NCBI GenBank assembly: GCA_037957365.1 | Contig: JARHVA010001737.1 | Coordinates: 2,794,501-2,858,500 of the forward strand | Source: Torreya grandis | Taxonomy: Eukaryota; Streptophyta; Pinopsida; Cupressales; Taxaceae | Direction: 5' to 3' | DNA length: 64,000 nt | Shown: positions 1-11,981 of the stretch, one piece after another | Numbering within the stretch: the first letter of the stretch is position 1 | Layout: each line of letters starts with the position of its first letter | The notes under the pieces: generated by a model | What the model saw: the letters and a program-made list of their open reading frames with translations, nothing else | The model's database searches: none | Told to the model about the DNA's origin: nothing | Made by a program: the position numbers and the translations under genes

Positions 1-3000
1 TTCAACTTTTCATATACTCCTTTCCCTACCTGACTTCTCAAGACTGTAAATATAAGCCTTGATTGTATCCTATTCTTTTGACACCACTCCTATAGATATA
101 TTGCATGATTTGACCTCAAATTAAATTTATACACTACCTTTATACTCTATTAGGATCATTTTATACTTTTTTTATTCACTTTTTTACCTTGCCTAGTCCT
201 TCTCCATCACTTTCAACCCCAAACCTACTCAATGTTTGTCAAAGATAGACACAGTCAACTATAGGTCAAATAGGATCTTGTAGGTGAGTATAGAACCTAA
301 AACATATTATATCTTCCCATATTGGTGACCTATATACTTTTTTACATTAATTTCACTCAAATAATTTTCAAACACATCTTAAAAGTCTATCACTTCTCTC
401 TTTGGCACCTAGAGCTGAGTGTAACTCTTAAGGACTGGTTGTAGATGCTTACCCAAGCCTTAGTATAAACTATTTTAGAATTGAAACCATGCCTGAAAAA
501 ATTCTCCTTTGATGTTCATGTGATATATTTATGTCATCCTACCCATAAGTTTCAATACATGCTTCCAAAATTAACCTTATTGAGTTATTAGTCTAAAGTA
601 CCTTTCGTCTTCACACAATTGTAGGTGGGTATTTTAAGGCTTAAGACACCCCTATAGGTAGGTATGGGATTTAAAAACATTATATCATCCTCATATTTAG
701 ATAATATTTATATCATGAGTGTTCTCTTCACCATCTAGAACCATCCTACATGGTGACATGATCTATTTTTTAACATTGGGTGCTAAGGTCACTTCAAAGG
801 TGAAATCTTGTAGATATCAATGAAGGATTTCAGTGTCTTGGCAAGCAAATTTGAGGCTTCTAACCACCAAAATTTATCAACCCTCTACCCTCTAAAATTT
901 TCCAAGACCTTGTTCCATGATAGGGATACAAGACAAATCCATTAGGATGCCTCAATAGTCCTTATAGCCTTGTTGTATGCTACCATCCAAATGGCCTAGA
1001 CATTTATTTTCTTATTTTAGGGAAAATGGTCCCTAAACCTACAGTCATTGTCTTGAACATGGTTTCCAACTCTATTTGTCAATCTATCTTCTTCAAAAAT
1101 GTCTTCCATGATCTCTACAATCACTAGGACTCTAAGGGAGGGTTCATCATGTTTCAATTCCCCATATGGCACCTCAGCTTACTGTCAAGGACCACTTGTA
1201 GGTGGCTATTTTAGTGTATACAGGTAGTAAGGTGTAAATATGGATAGTATGCATTATAATTGGCCTTAAATGGGTTGTATATTCATTTTAAACCTCTAAA
1301 TTCATTCTTAACACCTCAAAGAGCTTGAAACCAGCACTAAGGCTCTCATCATAGCATGACATCATGGAAACCCTTGTAGGTGAAGATGGAGTTGTATGCA
1401 GGTAGACAATAGGATTATGAATCATACACATGGTATATGAGTTTTAAACAACCATTGTACCTCCCTCAAATTAAAATATGTATCATTCACAACTTGTGAT
1501 GACTTATATCAAGTCAAGATAGCTCCATTTCAATGTTTGGACCCTTTTAAGCACCTGTAAGTGTATGTTAATGGCATAATTATGTATGAAAGACTATGTA
1601 GACTAGCACAGTCCTTCTACAAAGTTCAAGACTTTTACTTGATTTTTAATGTTATTTGAGTTCCTCCAACCTCTTAAGATCATAATTATGACTCCATGGA
1701 CATGATTTAGAACCCTGCATAGCTCAAAATCTGAATGTGTGTGACAGTCTTTAAGTAAACCAGCTACATGATGTTTTATGATTGCACCCTCATGGAGTAT
1801 GATTTTTAATATAAGCATAGAAATATAATGGGTTAATAAAACATTTAAAACATGGACAAGGAGTATCAAAACCCTCTAAAACCATGATCAAGCATGAAGC
1901 TCCTAAAAATGGTTTAAAACTGCCTATAACACAGAATGGTGTATCCTCTTGCAACATGAGATGATTTTCATATGAAAACACCTTGAATCACCAAACCAAG
2001 AAAATTGATTATTATATAAGGAAACCAACATCATCTAGAATCAACCTTAGAAATTTTTTTGTGTAGATTTTTCCAAAATAGAGCAAAACCTATAGGGTGC
2101 ACAAATTAGCAGGTAGAAAAGCACAATCAACTTGATGAGGATGGTCCATAAAGCACAGGACACCATTATTCAAAATCTTTTTATGGAAATTAATCTCTCT
2201 AAATTTAATTTCACCTCCCAAATGTGTTTGACCTAGAACCTCCCCTGCTGGCTCTACCAAGTACAAACCTAAAGACTGATCTTGTGTGTCTAGAAGGGTG
2301 GAAAAGGAGAAAAATAGTTTTAGCTCAATTTTGACACTTATAGATTACTTCAAGCATGTAAATTATTTTATTAATCTTAATATTCATCTCATGACCTTAT
2401 CTCACATGTCACACTTCCCCATGGGTCATACAAGTGCCAAACTCTTTTCTTTTCCCAAGAAAATTGTTCATTATTCTGAATAACCTACCACTTTCAGTTG
2501 TAAATAGTCTATTAAGGCATAATAGGACACATGGGATGTGACATCACCATTTTTACACCTTCACACTTCCCTAGGATATTGTAAAACTCATTTAATGCCT
2601 TATTTTAACCCTAAAATGACTCAAAATGATATAAGGACAAAATTGACTAATGACCAAGGTTAATATAACATGAAATCACATTAAATGACCTATAATACAC
2701 CTTATTAAAAAAAATATTAGACACCTAAACACCTAAAAATCAATTTTTTACCTATAGGGGTCCCAATTTGATCTACAGGGTCAAATTTGGTCAACAATAA
2801 CCAATCTATCTTACTAGAATACATGGATGTCAAGTTGTTGTAACTATCAAGTCAAATATGAATTGGTACTTTGTATGAAGCTCACTTAGTAAAAAAAAAT
2901 TAATCATAAAACTAAGAAAAATTTCACAATGAATGAAATGGGTCACCGTAAGGTACCCAAAAACCAGTAAAACCACAACAAAAGTGGAGAATAGGATTTA

Positions 3001-3710
3001 TGTTACAAGGCATCCCAAGAAGCATGACTCAAAATCTCAACACAATGTTTTAGTGGGTGCATTATATGGAGTGAATCCCATTGGACAAAAGTGCACTCAA
3101 TCAACTACCTCCAATAGAAAATGTGGTGTGCCAATGACTAGCAAGGATCATGACACCTAAAGTAGTATTTGCACACACCCCAAAGTTTAAATAAATGTAG
3201 TGACTCAATATTTGTATGAAATTAAAAATCCCACTAATCAAACACTAAAATTTTGATATTGGGATTCACCAGACTAGCTACTCTTCATAAAGAGAACAAG
3301 TTCGACAATAAACTAAAGGAGATTATCAACATGAAAGATACAGATATAAAATCTCTTGAGAATATGTCTCTAGTGTGATGGGATAGTCATGCAACTGAAG
3401 AAAAAAGTGTTCATGATGGATCACACACACATGAAGGAAAAAAAATCCATGACTCTTAGTGTGAATACAAAAATGGTCCCATCCAAAAAATAATATCACC
3501 AAGTGATGCAAGAAACTCTAAAAGGTAGTCAATCTGTAAAAGATGCCATCTACACAGTGAGAGATGCATGCTCTAAAAATCAAATCTACCCAAAATAGCT
3601 CATATAAGTAAGGAGCATCAAAATTTATGAGGAGCAATGTGTGGTTAAAGAATTTGAGTAGTGGAGGAACCTTTCCTATAGAATCTTCCCAAATAATGTT
3701 TTTGACACAA
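1..3710. other. AT-rich DNA without a recognisable gene
   Basis: I see no recognisable protein domain, RNA gene or terminal repeat here. Short open frames (for example around 1603-1869 and 2933-3160) show no domain signature and are of chance length for such AT-rich DNA. The stretch up to 3715 is the left flank of the copia insertion, because the 5 bases at 3711-3715 are repeated at 8025-8029. It is probably very old repeat sequence, but that is inference. Confidence 0.6.
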
Positions 3711-3715
3711 CTAAG

Positions 3716-4831
3716 TGTTAAGAACCCATGGAAGCACAACTGATTACCATATACAAGCAACTTAAGATGCGGAATTAAACCAGAAGTAACAAGTAACTAG
3801 AAACCAGAAACAACACAGAATATGAGAGACAATACACAACTTGTATTAATACTCATCTAGAAAAGAATACAATAAAGAGACGCCACACTCTTCCACCTTA
3901 CAGAGGCTTCCCACACCTCAAGTGTACAGTAATTCTTTCCTAAAAGCTCTCTCTCTTACGGTCCCAACACAACTCAAACACAGAGTTGGTGTTCACCTCC
4001 AACCAATCAGTATACACTACTACCAGTACCAAAAGTGCTCCACGCACTCCACAAGTGCTCCATGCACTCCAAGTACACAATCATACTTCAAGTAGATCTC
4101 CCCTAAACTGCAACAACCTGCAACCCAAATGATCTTACTTATGGAAAGAACTGTCTTGCCTTCCTCTCTTGCTCTCAGATGTGTTGCTGTCACCTTTGAT
4201 ACTGCTTCCACCTGCAGATCTCCTTTGACCTCGCACACACACCTGTTACCATGTAGATCTCTCTACACCCTAAAGAACCCTTGTCCTTGCCTCACCAAGT
4301 CCTTATGATTCTCCAAACCAGTACCCCGATGGATCTTCTCCCTGATCTAGCACACCTGCAGACCAACCTGATCATACACACTTGGCACCCCTGTGGAACT
4401 AGGAGGAACACCCTTTCTCACTTCACACACAGAAGGAGCTAACTTTGCTCAACTCAAACTAGAACACTTTTCAATACAGCCTATGAGTCTCTTAAATAGA
4501 TCCCATGCAAACAATAATTAGACACCTAATTACAATAATTAGATTTGCAGCTTTGAGTCTAAAATTAGCTCTTAACATGCAAACACTCAGTTCGTTAACA
4601 AACTATCTGTAACACTCACAGTTCTGAACTGCATAGGCGACTGACGTCGGTCCTTGTCTGCCTGGAGATGATCGACGCTAGCCGATCCATGACTGATGTC
4701 GGTTGTTCTTCCTGTCTAATTCTGCCGATGTCGGTTGGCCTGACCGACGCCGGTGTCTGTGACACTTTAGCAACCTCCTCCAACCTCCTCCATGTCTGCA
4801 TTAGTGAAGCTTTTAGCTCCATAACCTAACA
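3716..4831 (-). repeat. copia-1 3' LTR
   Basis: This 1.1-kb LTR pairs with 6907-8024 and begins TGTTAAGAACCC where the partner has TGTTAGGAACCC. It carries a GC-rich cluster of ACCGACGTCGGT-like palindromes at about 4636-4770. Many differences from the partner in that cluster are C/T or G/A changes at CpG, as expected from decay of methylated DNA. Confidence 0.93.
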
Positions 4832-4846
4832 ATCTCCCACTTGGAG
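4832..4846 (-). other. copia-1 polypurine tract
   Basis: Directly inside the left LTR the plus strand reads ATCTCCCACTTGG, so the minus strand is a purine-rich CCAAGTGGGAGAT ending at the LTR boundary. This is the usual place and composition of the plus-strand primer of plant copia elements. Confidence 0.75.
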
Positions 4847-4917
4847 ATAAATAGCTGCACTGTACTTATACTTGTACCACATCTAATCTATTTCCTGGCT
4901 TATATCCCTCTTCAAGC

Positions 4918-5139
4918 TCAACCCTGAAGACCAACCACCACATATCCTGTGGTGCACCCCCTGTCATCCAAGTAACCTGCCACATCCGAAGTACTTGACC
5001 CTGCATAACATGAACCCCTGTTGCTGGTCCATCTCAGACACCTGAGAATCCACTGAACTGCCCTCCAGTGCTTCCTTCCTAGATTGACTACAAACTTTCT
5101 GACAGCTCCCACTACTTGGGAAAACTCAGGTCTATGCAA
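4918..5139 (-). pseudogene. copia-1 RT C-terminus / RNase H remnant
   Basis: The minus-strand translation contains RPEFSQVVGAV, HWRAVQWILRCLR and, near the end, GCTTGYV. These match the order of the conserved copia segment RPDIsqAVG / HWeAVKWILRYLrGT / KSTTGY, which joins the end of reverse transcriptase to RNase H. The open stretch is about 73 codons, only a small part of the domain, and lies just inside the 3' LTR where this domain sits in complete copia elements. It is not functional by itself. Confidence 0.88.
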
Positions 5140-5329
5140 AACCTCATGTGATTTCAGACACTGAACTGTCCAGCCCTTGGTGTGCTTCAGTTCTGCATCC
5201 TACGTAATGAACCTCACCAACACCTGATTCACATCAGCTCCCACTGGAGACAAAATCAACCTGTGATCTTCCATGTCTCTCATGCCAAATAATTTCGTTG
5301 CTTCAAATTCCTCATGACATGCCACTAAA

Positions 5330-5770
5330 CTAACCTTACCCTTAGCTCAGTAAAACCTTGTATGTACAAACCTACTAGCAAACATATCACCCACATATAG
5401 CAATAAGATAATGTTGTGACCATCATCCACCTAGTAAGTCAAACACAATGGTTGCAATGACATTGACTGAAGCCCTGCTTTGTCATCCACCTGTCAAAAC
5501 CTGTACCACTGTCCTGCAGCTTCCTCAAGACCATATACCTTGGCCTTCTATCTCACGTATCCATCCACTCTCTTCTTTAACTTGGGAATCCATCCATCTC
5601 TCAGTGTTTTCTTCCAGCTGACAACTCCACCAACAAACTCCTATTTGGTTCTTCTCCAAGGACTCACACTCCTCAACCATGCCAAGCTCCCACTATTTCT
5701 GGATTCTACCTGCATTGCCTCTTCACATCTTCCTAGTTCTCGACCATCAGGAAGAAACAAGTAAGAAGGT
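5330..5770 (-). pseudogene. copia-1 reverse transcriptase remnant, frameshifted
   Basis: On the minus strand, ESLEKNQ and then, in another frame, LVELSAGRK can be read, matching the start of copia reverse transcriptase (EknqTW.LV.LP.GKK). Further along, near 5380-5405, comes a segment resembling the YVDD catalytic box region, read as YVGDM, so one catalytic aspartate is replaced. Several stops and frameshifts separate the pieces, and the middle of the domain is not visible. The plus-strand open frame over the same bases (5480-5764) is a shadow. Confidence 0.75.
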
Positions 5771-5849
5771 GAACAATGAATATGAGGTCCACTTACCCTT
5801 TCAGTCCTCCATATGGGCATTTGAGACTCCTTGACAGCTTGCTATCTGC

Positions 5850-6075
5850 CCAACATCCGTTCTGGTGACCGATCTCGGCCATCTCCCAATCTGCACCCGA
5901 TCGACGTCGATTTCTGGATCGACGCCAGTGTACCCCTTACCAACGTCAGTTCTTATATGACCGATGTTGGTTCCTGATGCTTGACAACACTGACTCTGTT
6001 GATCTACACATGACCAATGTCGATGCCTATCTGTTCAATGTTAGTTCTTCTTGATCGATGCCGATACCTGTGTTC
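5850..6075. repeat. cluster of GACGTC-like palindromic motifs inside copia-1
   Basis: About eight loosely spaced variants of (A/T)CCGACGTCGG(T/A) occur here, for example GACCGATCTCGG, GATCGACGTCGAT, GATCGACGCC, ACCAACGTCAGT and GACCGATGTTGGT. The same motif class is found in both LTRs of this element and in the Tat-like element at 28812-39501. No coding signal is visible in this part of the internal region. Confidence 0.7.
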
Positions 6076-6094
6076 ACCTGTGAGTGATGACTTT

Positions 6095-6478
6095 TTATTT
6101 GTGAGCTCCTTTTGGGTCAAAACCCATGTCTAAACTACCCTGCTCAGAATTATCTAGCCCCATCCACTGGTCTCTATTCGTCATCTCCTCCAAGAACACC
6201 AAGGCTTTCCAGTTCTTAAGTTTGTCAAACACATTTGTCTTCCGCTTAAGAACATGCATCTCCTTCTTACTCATGTGACCAAGCCTACAAAGCCATGTCC
6301 TTACAACAGAAGAAGAATCAGTAATATAAGTAGATAGATAAAGGATGCCTACTTTCTTACCACTCGCTAATTTAAGTGCATCCACTGTGAGAGTTCTTGT
6401 GCATCTCTCATCACCCAAATTTCTTGAAGCAATTAGCCACATCTCCAAGACTGGGACCTGCATGACCTCCTTCAACAC
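6095..6478 (-). pseudogene. copia-1 GAG-pre-integrase remnant
   Basis: This 127-codon minus-strand frame contains RTWLCRLGHMSKKEMHVL, which matches the GAG-pre-integrase signature of copia polyproteins (LWHrRLGHmsekgm). In that family the segment lies between protease and the integrase core. Here the histidine before the RLGH box is replaced (WLCRLGH rather than LWHRRLGH). The integrase core (DDE) that should follow is not visible: the sequence passes into the palindrome-rich stretch at 5850-6075, so an internal deletion or replacement has removed it. Confidence 0.85.
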
Positions 6479-6493
6479 CCATGTGTTGGCCGC

Positions 6494-6745
6494 CTACAAT
6501 TTCAGCAACACTTCTCCTTTGCCAATATTATGACAAGGCTCACCAACCCCTCTACTTGGGGCTGCATGGAAAGAGGCAACAGAATCTATTAACCAAGATT
6601 CAACTTTATCCAGAGCATCTTGTGCAACAACACCTACAACATCTGCTTCTTCATGCTGATCTGCTACCAACCAACAATCTTTATTTACCTGCTCTTTCTT
6701 TCCATAACACCGTAAGTGACCATTCATGATATTCAGTTTCTCCAT
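6494..6745 (-). pseudogene. copia-1 gag zinc knuckle and protease active-site remnant
   Basis: The minus-strand frame has a knuckle-like stretch LRCYGKKEQVNKDCW, related to C-x2-C-x4-H-x4-C but with key residues lost, and then ESWLIDSVASFHAAP, the copia protease active site (normally WvlDSGAsfHmt). The catalytic glycine of DSG is valine here, so the protease would be inactive. It is followed on the same strand by the pre-integrase segment, in normal copia order. Confidence 0.85.
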
Positions 6746-6892
6746 TCATAGCTTACTTTCTTCTGCCATTGCTATACTCCCACTCAATCAGAAACCCCTG
6801 AGAGTGACCTGTAACCAAACACAAACCTGCTCCCTACAACTTTAGCTTTGATACCAACTGTTAGTGGTATCAAGATATGAGCCAACAACCTG

Positions 6893-6904
6893 GCTCTGAT
6901 ACCA
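6893..6904 (-). other. copia-1 primer binding site (tRNA-iMet type)
   Basis: GCTCTGATACCA on the plus strand is the exact reverse complement of TGGTATCAGAGC and lies two bases from the start of the right LTR. A second partial copy (TTTGATACCAACTGTTAG, about 6847-6864) and an inverted one (TGGTATCA, about 6865-6872) are just inside it. Confidence 0.92.
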
Positions 6905-6906
6905 AA

Positions 6907-8024
6907 TGTTAGGAACCCATGGAAGCACAATTGATTACCATATACAAGCAACTTAAGATGCAGAATTAAACCAGAAGTAACAAGTAACTAGAAACCAGAA
7001 ACAACACAGAATATGAGAGACAATACACAACTTGTATTAATACTCATCCAGAAAAGAATACAATAAAGAGACGCCACACTCTTCCACCTTACAGAGGCTT
7101 CCCACACCTCAAGTGTACAGTACTTCTTTCCTCAAAGCTCTCTCTCTTACGGTCCCAACACACAACTCAAACACAGAGTTGGTGTTCACCTCCAACCAGT
7201 CAGTATACACTACTGCCAGTACCACAAGTGCTCCATGCACTCCACAAGTGCTCCACGCACTCCAAGTACACAATCATACTTCAATTAGATCTCCCTTAAA
7301 CTGTAACAACCTGCAACCCAAATGATCTTACTTATGGAAGGAACTGCCTTGCCTTCCTCTCTTGCTCTCAGATGTGTTGCTATCACCTTTGATTCTGCTA
7401 CCACCTGCAGATCTCCTTTGACCTCGCACACACACCTGTTACCATGTAGATCTCTCTACACCCTGAAGAACCCTTGTCCTTACCTCACCAAGTCCTTATG
7501 ATTCTCCAAACTCGTACCCCAGTGGATCTTCTCCCTGATCTAGCACACCTGCAGACCAACCTGATCATACACACTCGGCACCCCTGTGGAACTAGGAGGA
7601 ACACCCTTGCTCACTTCACACACAGAAGGAGCTAACTTTGCTCAACTCAAACTAGAACACTTTTCAATACAGCCTATGAGTCTCTTAAATAGATCTCATG
7701 CAAACAATAATTAGACACCTAATTACAATAATTAGATCTATAGCTTTGAGTCTAAAATTGGCTCTTAACATGCAAACACTCAGTTCGTTAACAAACTATC
7801 TGTAACACTCTCAATTTTGAATCGCACAGGCAATCGACGTCAGTCCCTGTCTACTTGGAGATGACCGACATCAACCGATCTGTGACCGACGTCGGTTGTT
7901 CTTCCTGTCTAATTCTGTCGACGTCAGTTGGCCTGACCGACGTCGGTGTTTGTGACACTTCAGCAACCTCCTCCAACCTCCTCCATGTTTGCATCAGTGA
8001 AGCTTTTAGCTCCACAACCTAACA
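6907..8024 (-). repeat. copia-1 5' LTR
   Basis: This LTR is the partner of 3716-4831 and is adjacent to the primer binding site, so it is the 5' LTR on the minus strand. At about 7825-7950 it keeps better versions of the palindromic motif (GACCGACGTCGGT occurs twice) than the left LTR does. Confidence 0.93.
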
Positions 8025-8029
8025 CTAAG

Positions 8030-8930
8030 AATGATAAAAAATCCACCCCAGATGAATATGAATGGTGGATGAAGATTTTTGTATATGTTTCAAATACCAC
8101 AACAAAAGAATGTAAGGTAACATCCAAAAAAGTGTCAGGTATATCAGGTCTAACAACTATAATCGTAGGTTTCTCATGCATAAGTTAAGCTATTATAAAG
8201 CTAATGTTTAGCTCAATTTCCTCACAAAGAGTGGAACGAATAAATCATGGGACTCTATGAAATGATCCCAATGAAACATATGTGTCATAATCAATGCCAT
8301 GTCAATCAAGCCACTTAATAGGCTAGATAGGATCAACATACCCTATAAATGATTCCTAATATCCACAAGTCTAATAGTATGACCCATGGAATGAAGCACG
8401 AGCGAGATAAAGGTGGTGGCATGCCTCTCAAAAGAGGCAAACATATATGCAACTATAATTAGAGTGGGATATGTACAGTGTGAAACAATAATAGGCACAA
8501 ATCATCAGATGCAATAATAGGAGCAACAAGAATAATGGGTTGTTTATGATATGGTATGTCACCTTTTAAATGTGTGTCAATTAGATGCATGCCATATTCA
8601 ATATTACATGATGGACTAGAAACAGGGGCATGAATGTCCAACATATCACTCTGAGGCTATATACTAGAAATTTGGTTATGTAGGTAGTGAATTGGGGAAA
8701 CCTTGCTACAAATGAGTGAGTAGAGAAGTCAATTCTACTTCATTAATTTCTTGTTCACTAGTTGTAGTGATAGAAAAGAGGATTTTATAAAAGGGACAGT
8801 AGGTGCAATAACCACATTATCAAAATATAGATCAGTATGAGCAGTAGAAAGAGGTGTATGTTCCTCTTTTGTGTCATCATATTAACAAGACAAGTCCTTG
8901 CTAACAAATGAATGAGGAGGAAGTGGAACA
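8030..8930. other. AT-rich flank of copia-1, no recognised gene
   Basis: This is the right flank of the copia-1 insertion. It should be continuous with the sequence ending at 3710 once the element is removed. Minus-strand open frames such as 7960-8181 and 8459-8644 show no domain that I recognise. Since a copia gag start lies upstream on the same strand (8940-9226), this could be further decayed polyprotein of that older element. Confidence 0.4.
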
Positions 8931-8939
8931 TAAGGAAAT

Positions 8940-9226
8940 AGAGTAAATGAGGGCTTAATGGTCTTAGAATGCCCATAAGACTTAGTTGTCTCCCCAAACA
9001 ATGATACAATTTTGTCCCAAACTTCCTTTGGTGATGTGGCATATGTCAATTCAAGGGTTTATTTTTATATACACACAATCCAAGTAATATCTTCCTCCTC
9101 AGTAAAATGTGAAATGTCATCGAGAACAACTTTCCACAATCCTTTCATTTGTAAACTCATTTTCATATTTATTTTCCATGTGTGGTAGTTGGAGGTGTTT
9201 ATGGGTTCGAAGAATAGGATATCCAT
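8940..9226 (-). pseudogene. copia gag N-terminal remnant (older element)
   Basis: Reading the minus strand from the ATG at 9226 gives FEPINTSNYHTWKINMK and then SLQMKGLWKVV, the characteristic start of plant copia gag (l.GsNY..W...M...L...glW.vv). After two stops the same frame continues with ATSPKEVWDKIVSLFG, the usual next conserved box (at.akeiWd.L...f). Order and spacing fit a gag N-terminal domain. No LTRs for this element were found. It lies outside the copia-1 TSDs and so belongs to a different, older insertion on the same strand. Confidence 0.8.
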
Positions 9227-9229
9227 TGT

Positions 9230-11050
9230 TTAACGAACAACTAAGGCAAGAATAAACATGCAAAAAAAGGATTCAAGAAGATAGAATACCCCTTCCAAAC
9301 TATTTATAAGTACATAGTTGTTTACAAATTTTTGGACTAAATGGAAAAAATGCCCTCCAATAAAATCAAATGGAAATTGGTCTCTGCCAAAAATATGTCC
9401 ACAATATTGACACAAAAGTAAAATGTACACTAAAATGGTGAATGTTAGGCTCAACCAAAAATGCATCTGCAAATATAATGGTGGGACAAGTACAATGAAA
9501 AATGAAGGTAATTGTGGAAAGAAAGAGCAACAAACACATTGTTTACCTGTGAGGGGGCCTAACCTCCTAACAAACCGAACCTCACCCTTTGGTCTTCGTC
9601 ACTTAAGATCGAAAAGGCCATAAGCACTAAAAATTATTCTTTTACAAAAATTACCCATTTACATATAAAGGCTCTTTTTATAAATAATGTCCCTCACTCT
9701 TATAGAAGATTGGCCATTAAAAAATGGTCCCCACATTTAAATTTTCCCTATTAAAAAATTTTTCGTCAACTTTATAAATAAAATGTCCTTTGAAAAAAAT
9801 CAGCCCCCTTAGTTTTGAAATTTTTCTAACAAAAAAGTTTTGAGCAAAATCATAGGTTGGTGTTTTGTGGGGGTGTGTCAACCCCTCAACCTACCGTCAT
9901 ATTAAGTGCATTCACAAAACCTTTGCAAAACATTGACGTAGTTTTTTTTTAAAATATATCTCATCAAACTTGGTGAGTAGCTCAAGATAGAGTTTTGAAT
10001 GGAGTACACAATGTGGGAGGCATTCAAGGAAACAACAAAGGAATTTATTTCAAGGAGTGTAGGGGAAGGGGACCAGGAGTTGGGGGGTCCAATGGTTGTG
10101 ATTATAGTTGTGGCCCCTTTCCCTGCACATGAGTTATTAATGGTCCCTTAGTTGTTTTAAAAGTTACTTAAACATTTTGTAAAGGGTCCTTTCATTTTTT
10201 GAGTACATAATATTAAAATTAAGAACCTTTCTATAAAATTATTGGTACATATCCAAAATAATTTTGGACTACAGTTAAAAATCAATTGTACATCATATTC
10301 ATAAAAATGAATATCATATTCATATAAATGAATTATCATATTCAAAAATGTGAATATATCTCATTCATTAATATGAATATCATATTTAAAATTTCAAACA
10401 CTTTTGAAAAGTTACATCCATTTGTAATCAATAATACATGTCAATCATATTCAGATGTCAACTTTTGGTTCCAAATATTGGCTCCAAGTTTTTAAAATTG
10501 GAATATTATATCTCCAACTTTTGGCTCTAAACTATTCAAGCTTGAACCTTTTGGCTCAAACTTTACGCTCCAAACTTTTCAAATTTTATTTTCATCCATG
10601 ATAACCACCACTTTGTGCTCCTCTATTAATATTTCTAGTAACTCATATGAAGTAAGGATTAATGGATCTAGTTTATTTTGTGTTGTAGTAAGAGTGAAGT
10701 CAGGAGAACAAATACAAATGTAATTAAGAGTAGCATGGTAACAAAGCCACTGAAAAAGAAAAGGAGCATGCCACCACCATTCTGAGTCATGCTTGGAATT
10801 TCCATTCTCATTGGTAACCAATCAATAGACCTCTACATAATTGTATAAACATAACTGTTAATACCCTATTATGCTTTGTTTGAGAAGCTAAATAGTCGAC
10901 TATATTTTGTTTTTAAAATGGGTAAAATAAATCCTAATACTCTTTTATTTTATTTTAAATCCTAATTATTATACCTATATGTGTTATCGTAGGTGCAATC
11001 ATATGAAGCTTTTGTAGTATCTGGTTTTCAGATGCAATAATATACATTAC
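9230..11050. other. AT-rich intergenic stretch, no recognised gene
   Basis: I see no domain or terminal repeat here. There is a cluster of short inverted repeats built on ATATTCAT/ATGAATAT at 10270-10400, and between 10440 and 10580 the phrase TTTTGGCTC and close variants recur several times. Confidence 0.5.
10270..10400. repeat. clustered ATGAATAT/ATATTCAT inverted repeats
   Basis: Alternating copies of CATATTCAT and ATGAATAT occur at short spacing, so the single strand could fold into several small hairpins. This is simple AT-rich repeat structure; I cannot link it to a named element. Confidence 0.6.
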
Positions 11051-11670
11051 ATCCTTTTGCAATTTTATTATTTGTTTGGGCAGATTTCAGGTACAGTAAT
11101 TGGTTGCACGGGTGTTTTCATTTGTCAATACTTCATTTTACAATATTTTTTTGGCATGATTTGGTTACTTCCCTTGTCACCATGTTTGTTCGATATCATA
11201 TTTTGGTTTCTTCCTTTTCCACCATGTTTGTTTGGTATTATTTTTCGTCAATGTTTATTATTGATTAGATTGTGTGATGTCCAAGGGTTTCAATTTTGTC
11301 ATTCAGTAGGAGGAAGAATAGGATCAAAAATGGGAATTATTTTGATCTCCAAAATAAGGAAATAATGCATGGTCCTAAATGCATATTCATACTCTCTTTG
11401 TCTCCTTTTGGGCTTGTTTATTCCTAATGTTGGTTGGGATCCCCTCATTATACATTCTAGGTATGTTGAAAAACACTTGGGTTATTAGTGATCAAAATTT
11501 TTGATTCTAATCAGCATTCCTACCATTATTTTCTCAATAGGACCACCCACTTCTAATAGACATTGTTTTTTTCTTGTAAATGTGGTCCTTATCCCTCGTT
11601 CTTGGCAATCTTGTAATTATTTTTGCAACAGTGCCTCTCACATCTTTTTTGGCCTAAAGTTAGTGGTAAT
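11051..11670. other. left flank of copia-2, no firm gene call
   Basis: An open plus-strand frame at 11057-11365 is hydrophobic and begins after a possible 3' splice site (TTTGTTTGGGCAG). It has no domain I can name, and its composition (Phe, Ile, Leu) is what AT-rich DNA yields by chance. I report it only as unexplained sequence upstream of the orphan exon at 16651. Confidence 0.35.
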
Positions 11671-11981
11671 TATCAGATTGCACCATGATCAACTGAATAG
11701 CAAAGCATGCATGAAGAACCTATAGAGTGTAATCTCATAACCTAAAATTAAAAAAATCACACAAGGAAATTTGTGTAAAAGAGCATTATCTCATTAAGCA
11801 TTCCGGCATTAAAAAAAGCATTTTTTTTAAATTACATAGGAAGGTTCTTCTATGGAAAATAGACATGTCCCAACATCCTCATGCATATGGGATTATTTTC
11901 CACACGAGACCTTTATTAAACCTAATCAAGGTGACTAGACCATGTATACAAAACCCAATGAGATAAAATTATACACCAACA
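11671..11981 (-). repeat. copia-2 3' LTR
   Basis: This copy pairs with 15646-15960 and ends ATACACCAACA. It is followed by the polypurine tract (plus-strand CCCCCCCTTAAG). Its start has lost the TG dinucleotide. Confidence 0.85.

Larger units (their letters stand above)
3716..8024 (-). mobile_element. Ty1/copia LTR retrotransposon, internally deleted (copia-1)
   Basis: Two direct repeats (3716-4831 and 6907-8024) start TGTTA and end CTAACA, and are flanked by the exact 5-bp duplication CTAAG at 3711-3715 and 8025-8029. Next to the right LTR, 6893-6904 reads GCTCTGATACCA, the reverse complement of the usual plant tRNA-iMet primer binding site TGGTATCAGAGC, so the element is on the minus strand and its 5' LTR is the right one. 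Next to the left LTR the minus strand is purine-rich (AAGTGGGAGATTG), as expected for a polypurine tract. The internal part is only about 2.1 kb, against roughly 4 kb in complete copia elements, and holds remnants of gag zinc knuckle, protease, pre-integrase, reverse transcriptase and RNase H in copia order, all with breaks. Confidence 0.95.

Noticed and set aside
5480..5764. 94-codon plus-strand frame
   Set aside because: It lies antisense to the copia-1 reverse transcriptase remnant and is a shadow.
11057..11365. Hydrophobic 102-codon frame, considered as a transporter exon
   Set aside because: The resemblance rested on one GQISGTVIGC-like phrase; composition is Phe/Ile/Leu-biased as in chance frames and no further domain boxes follow.
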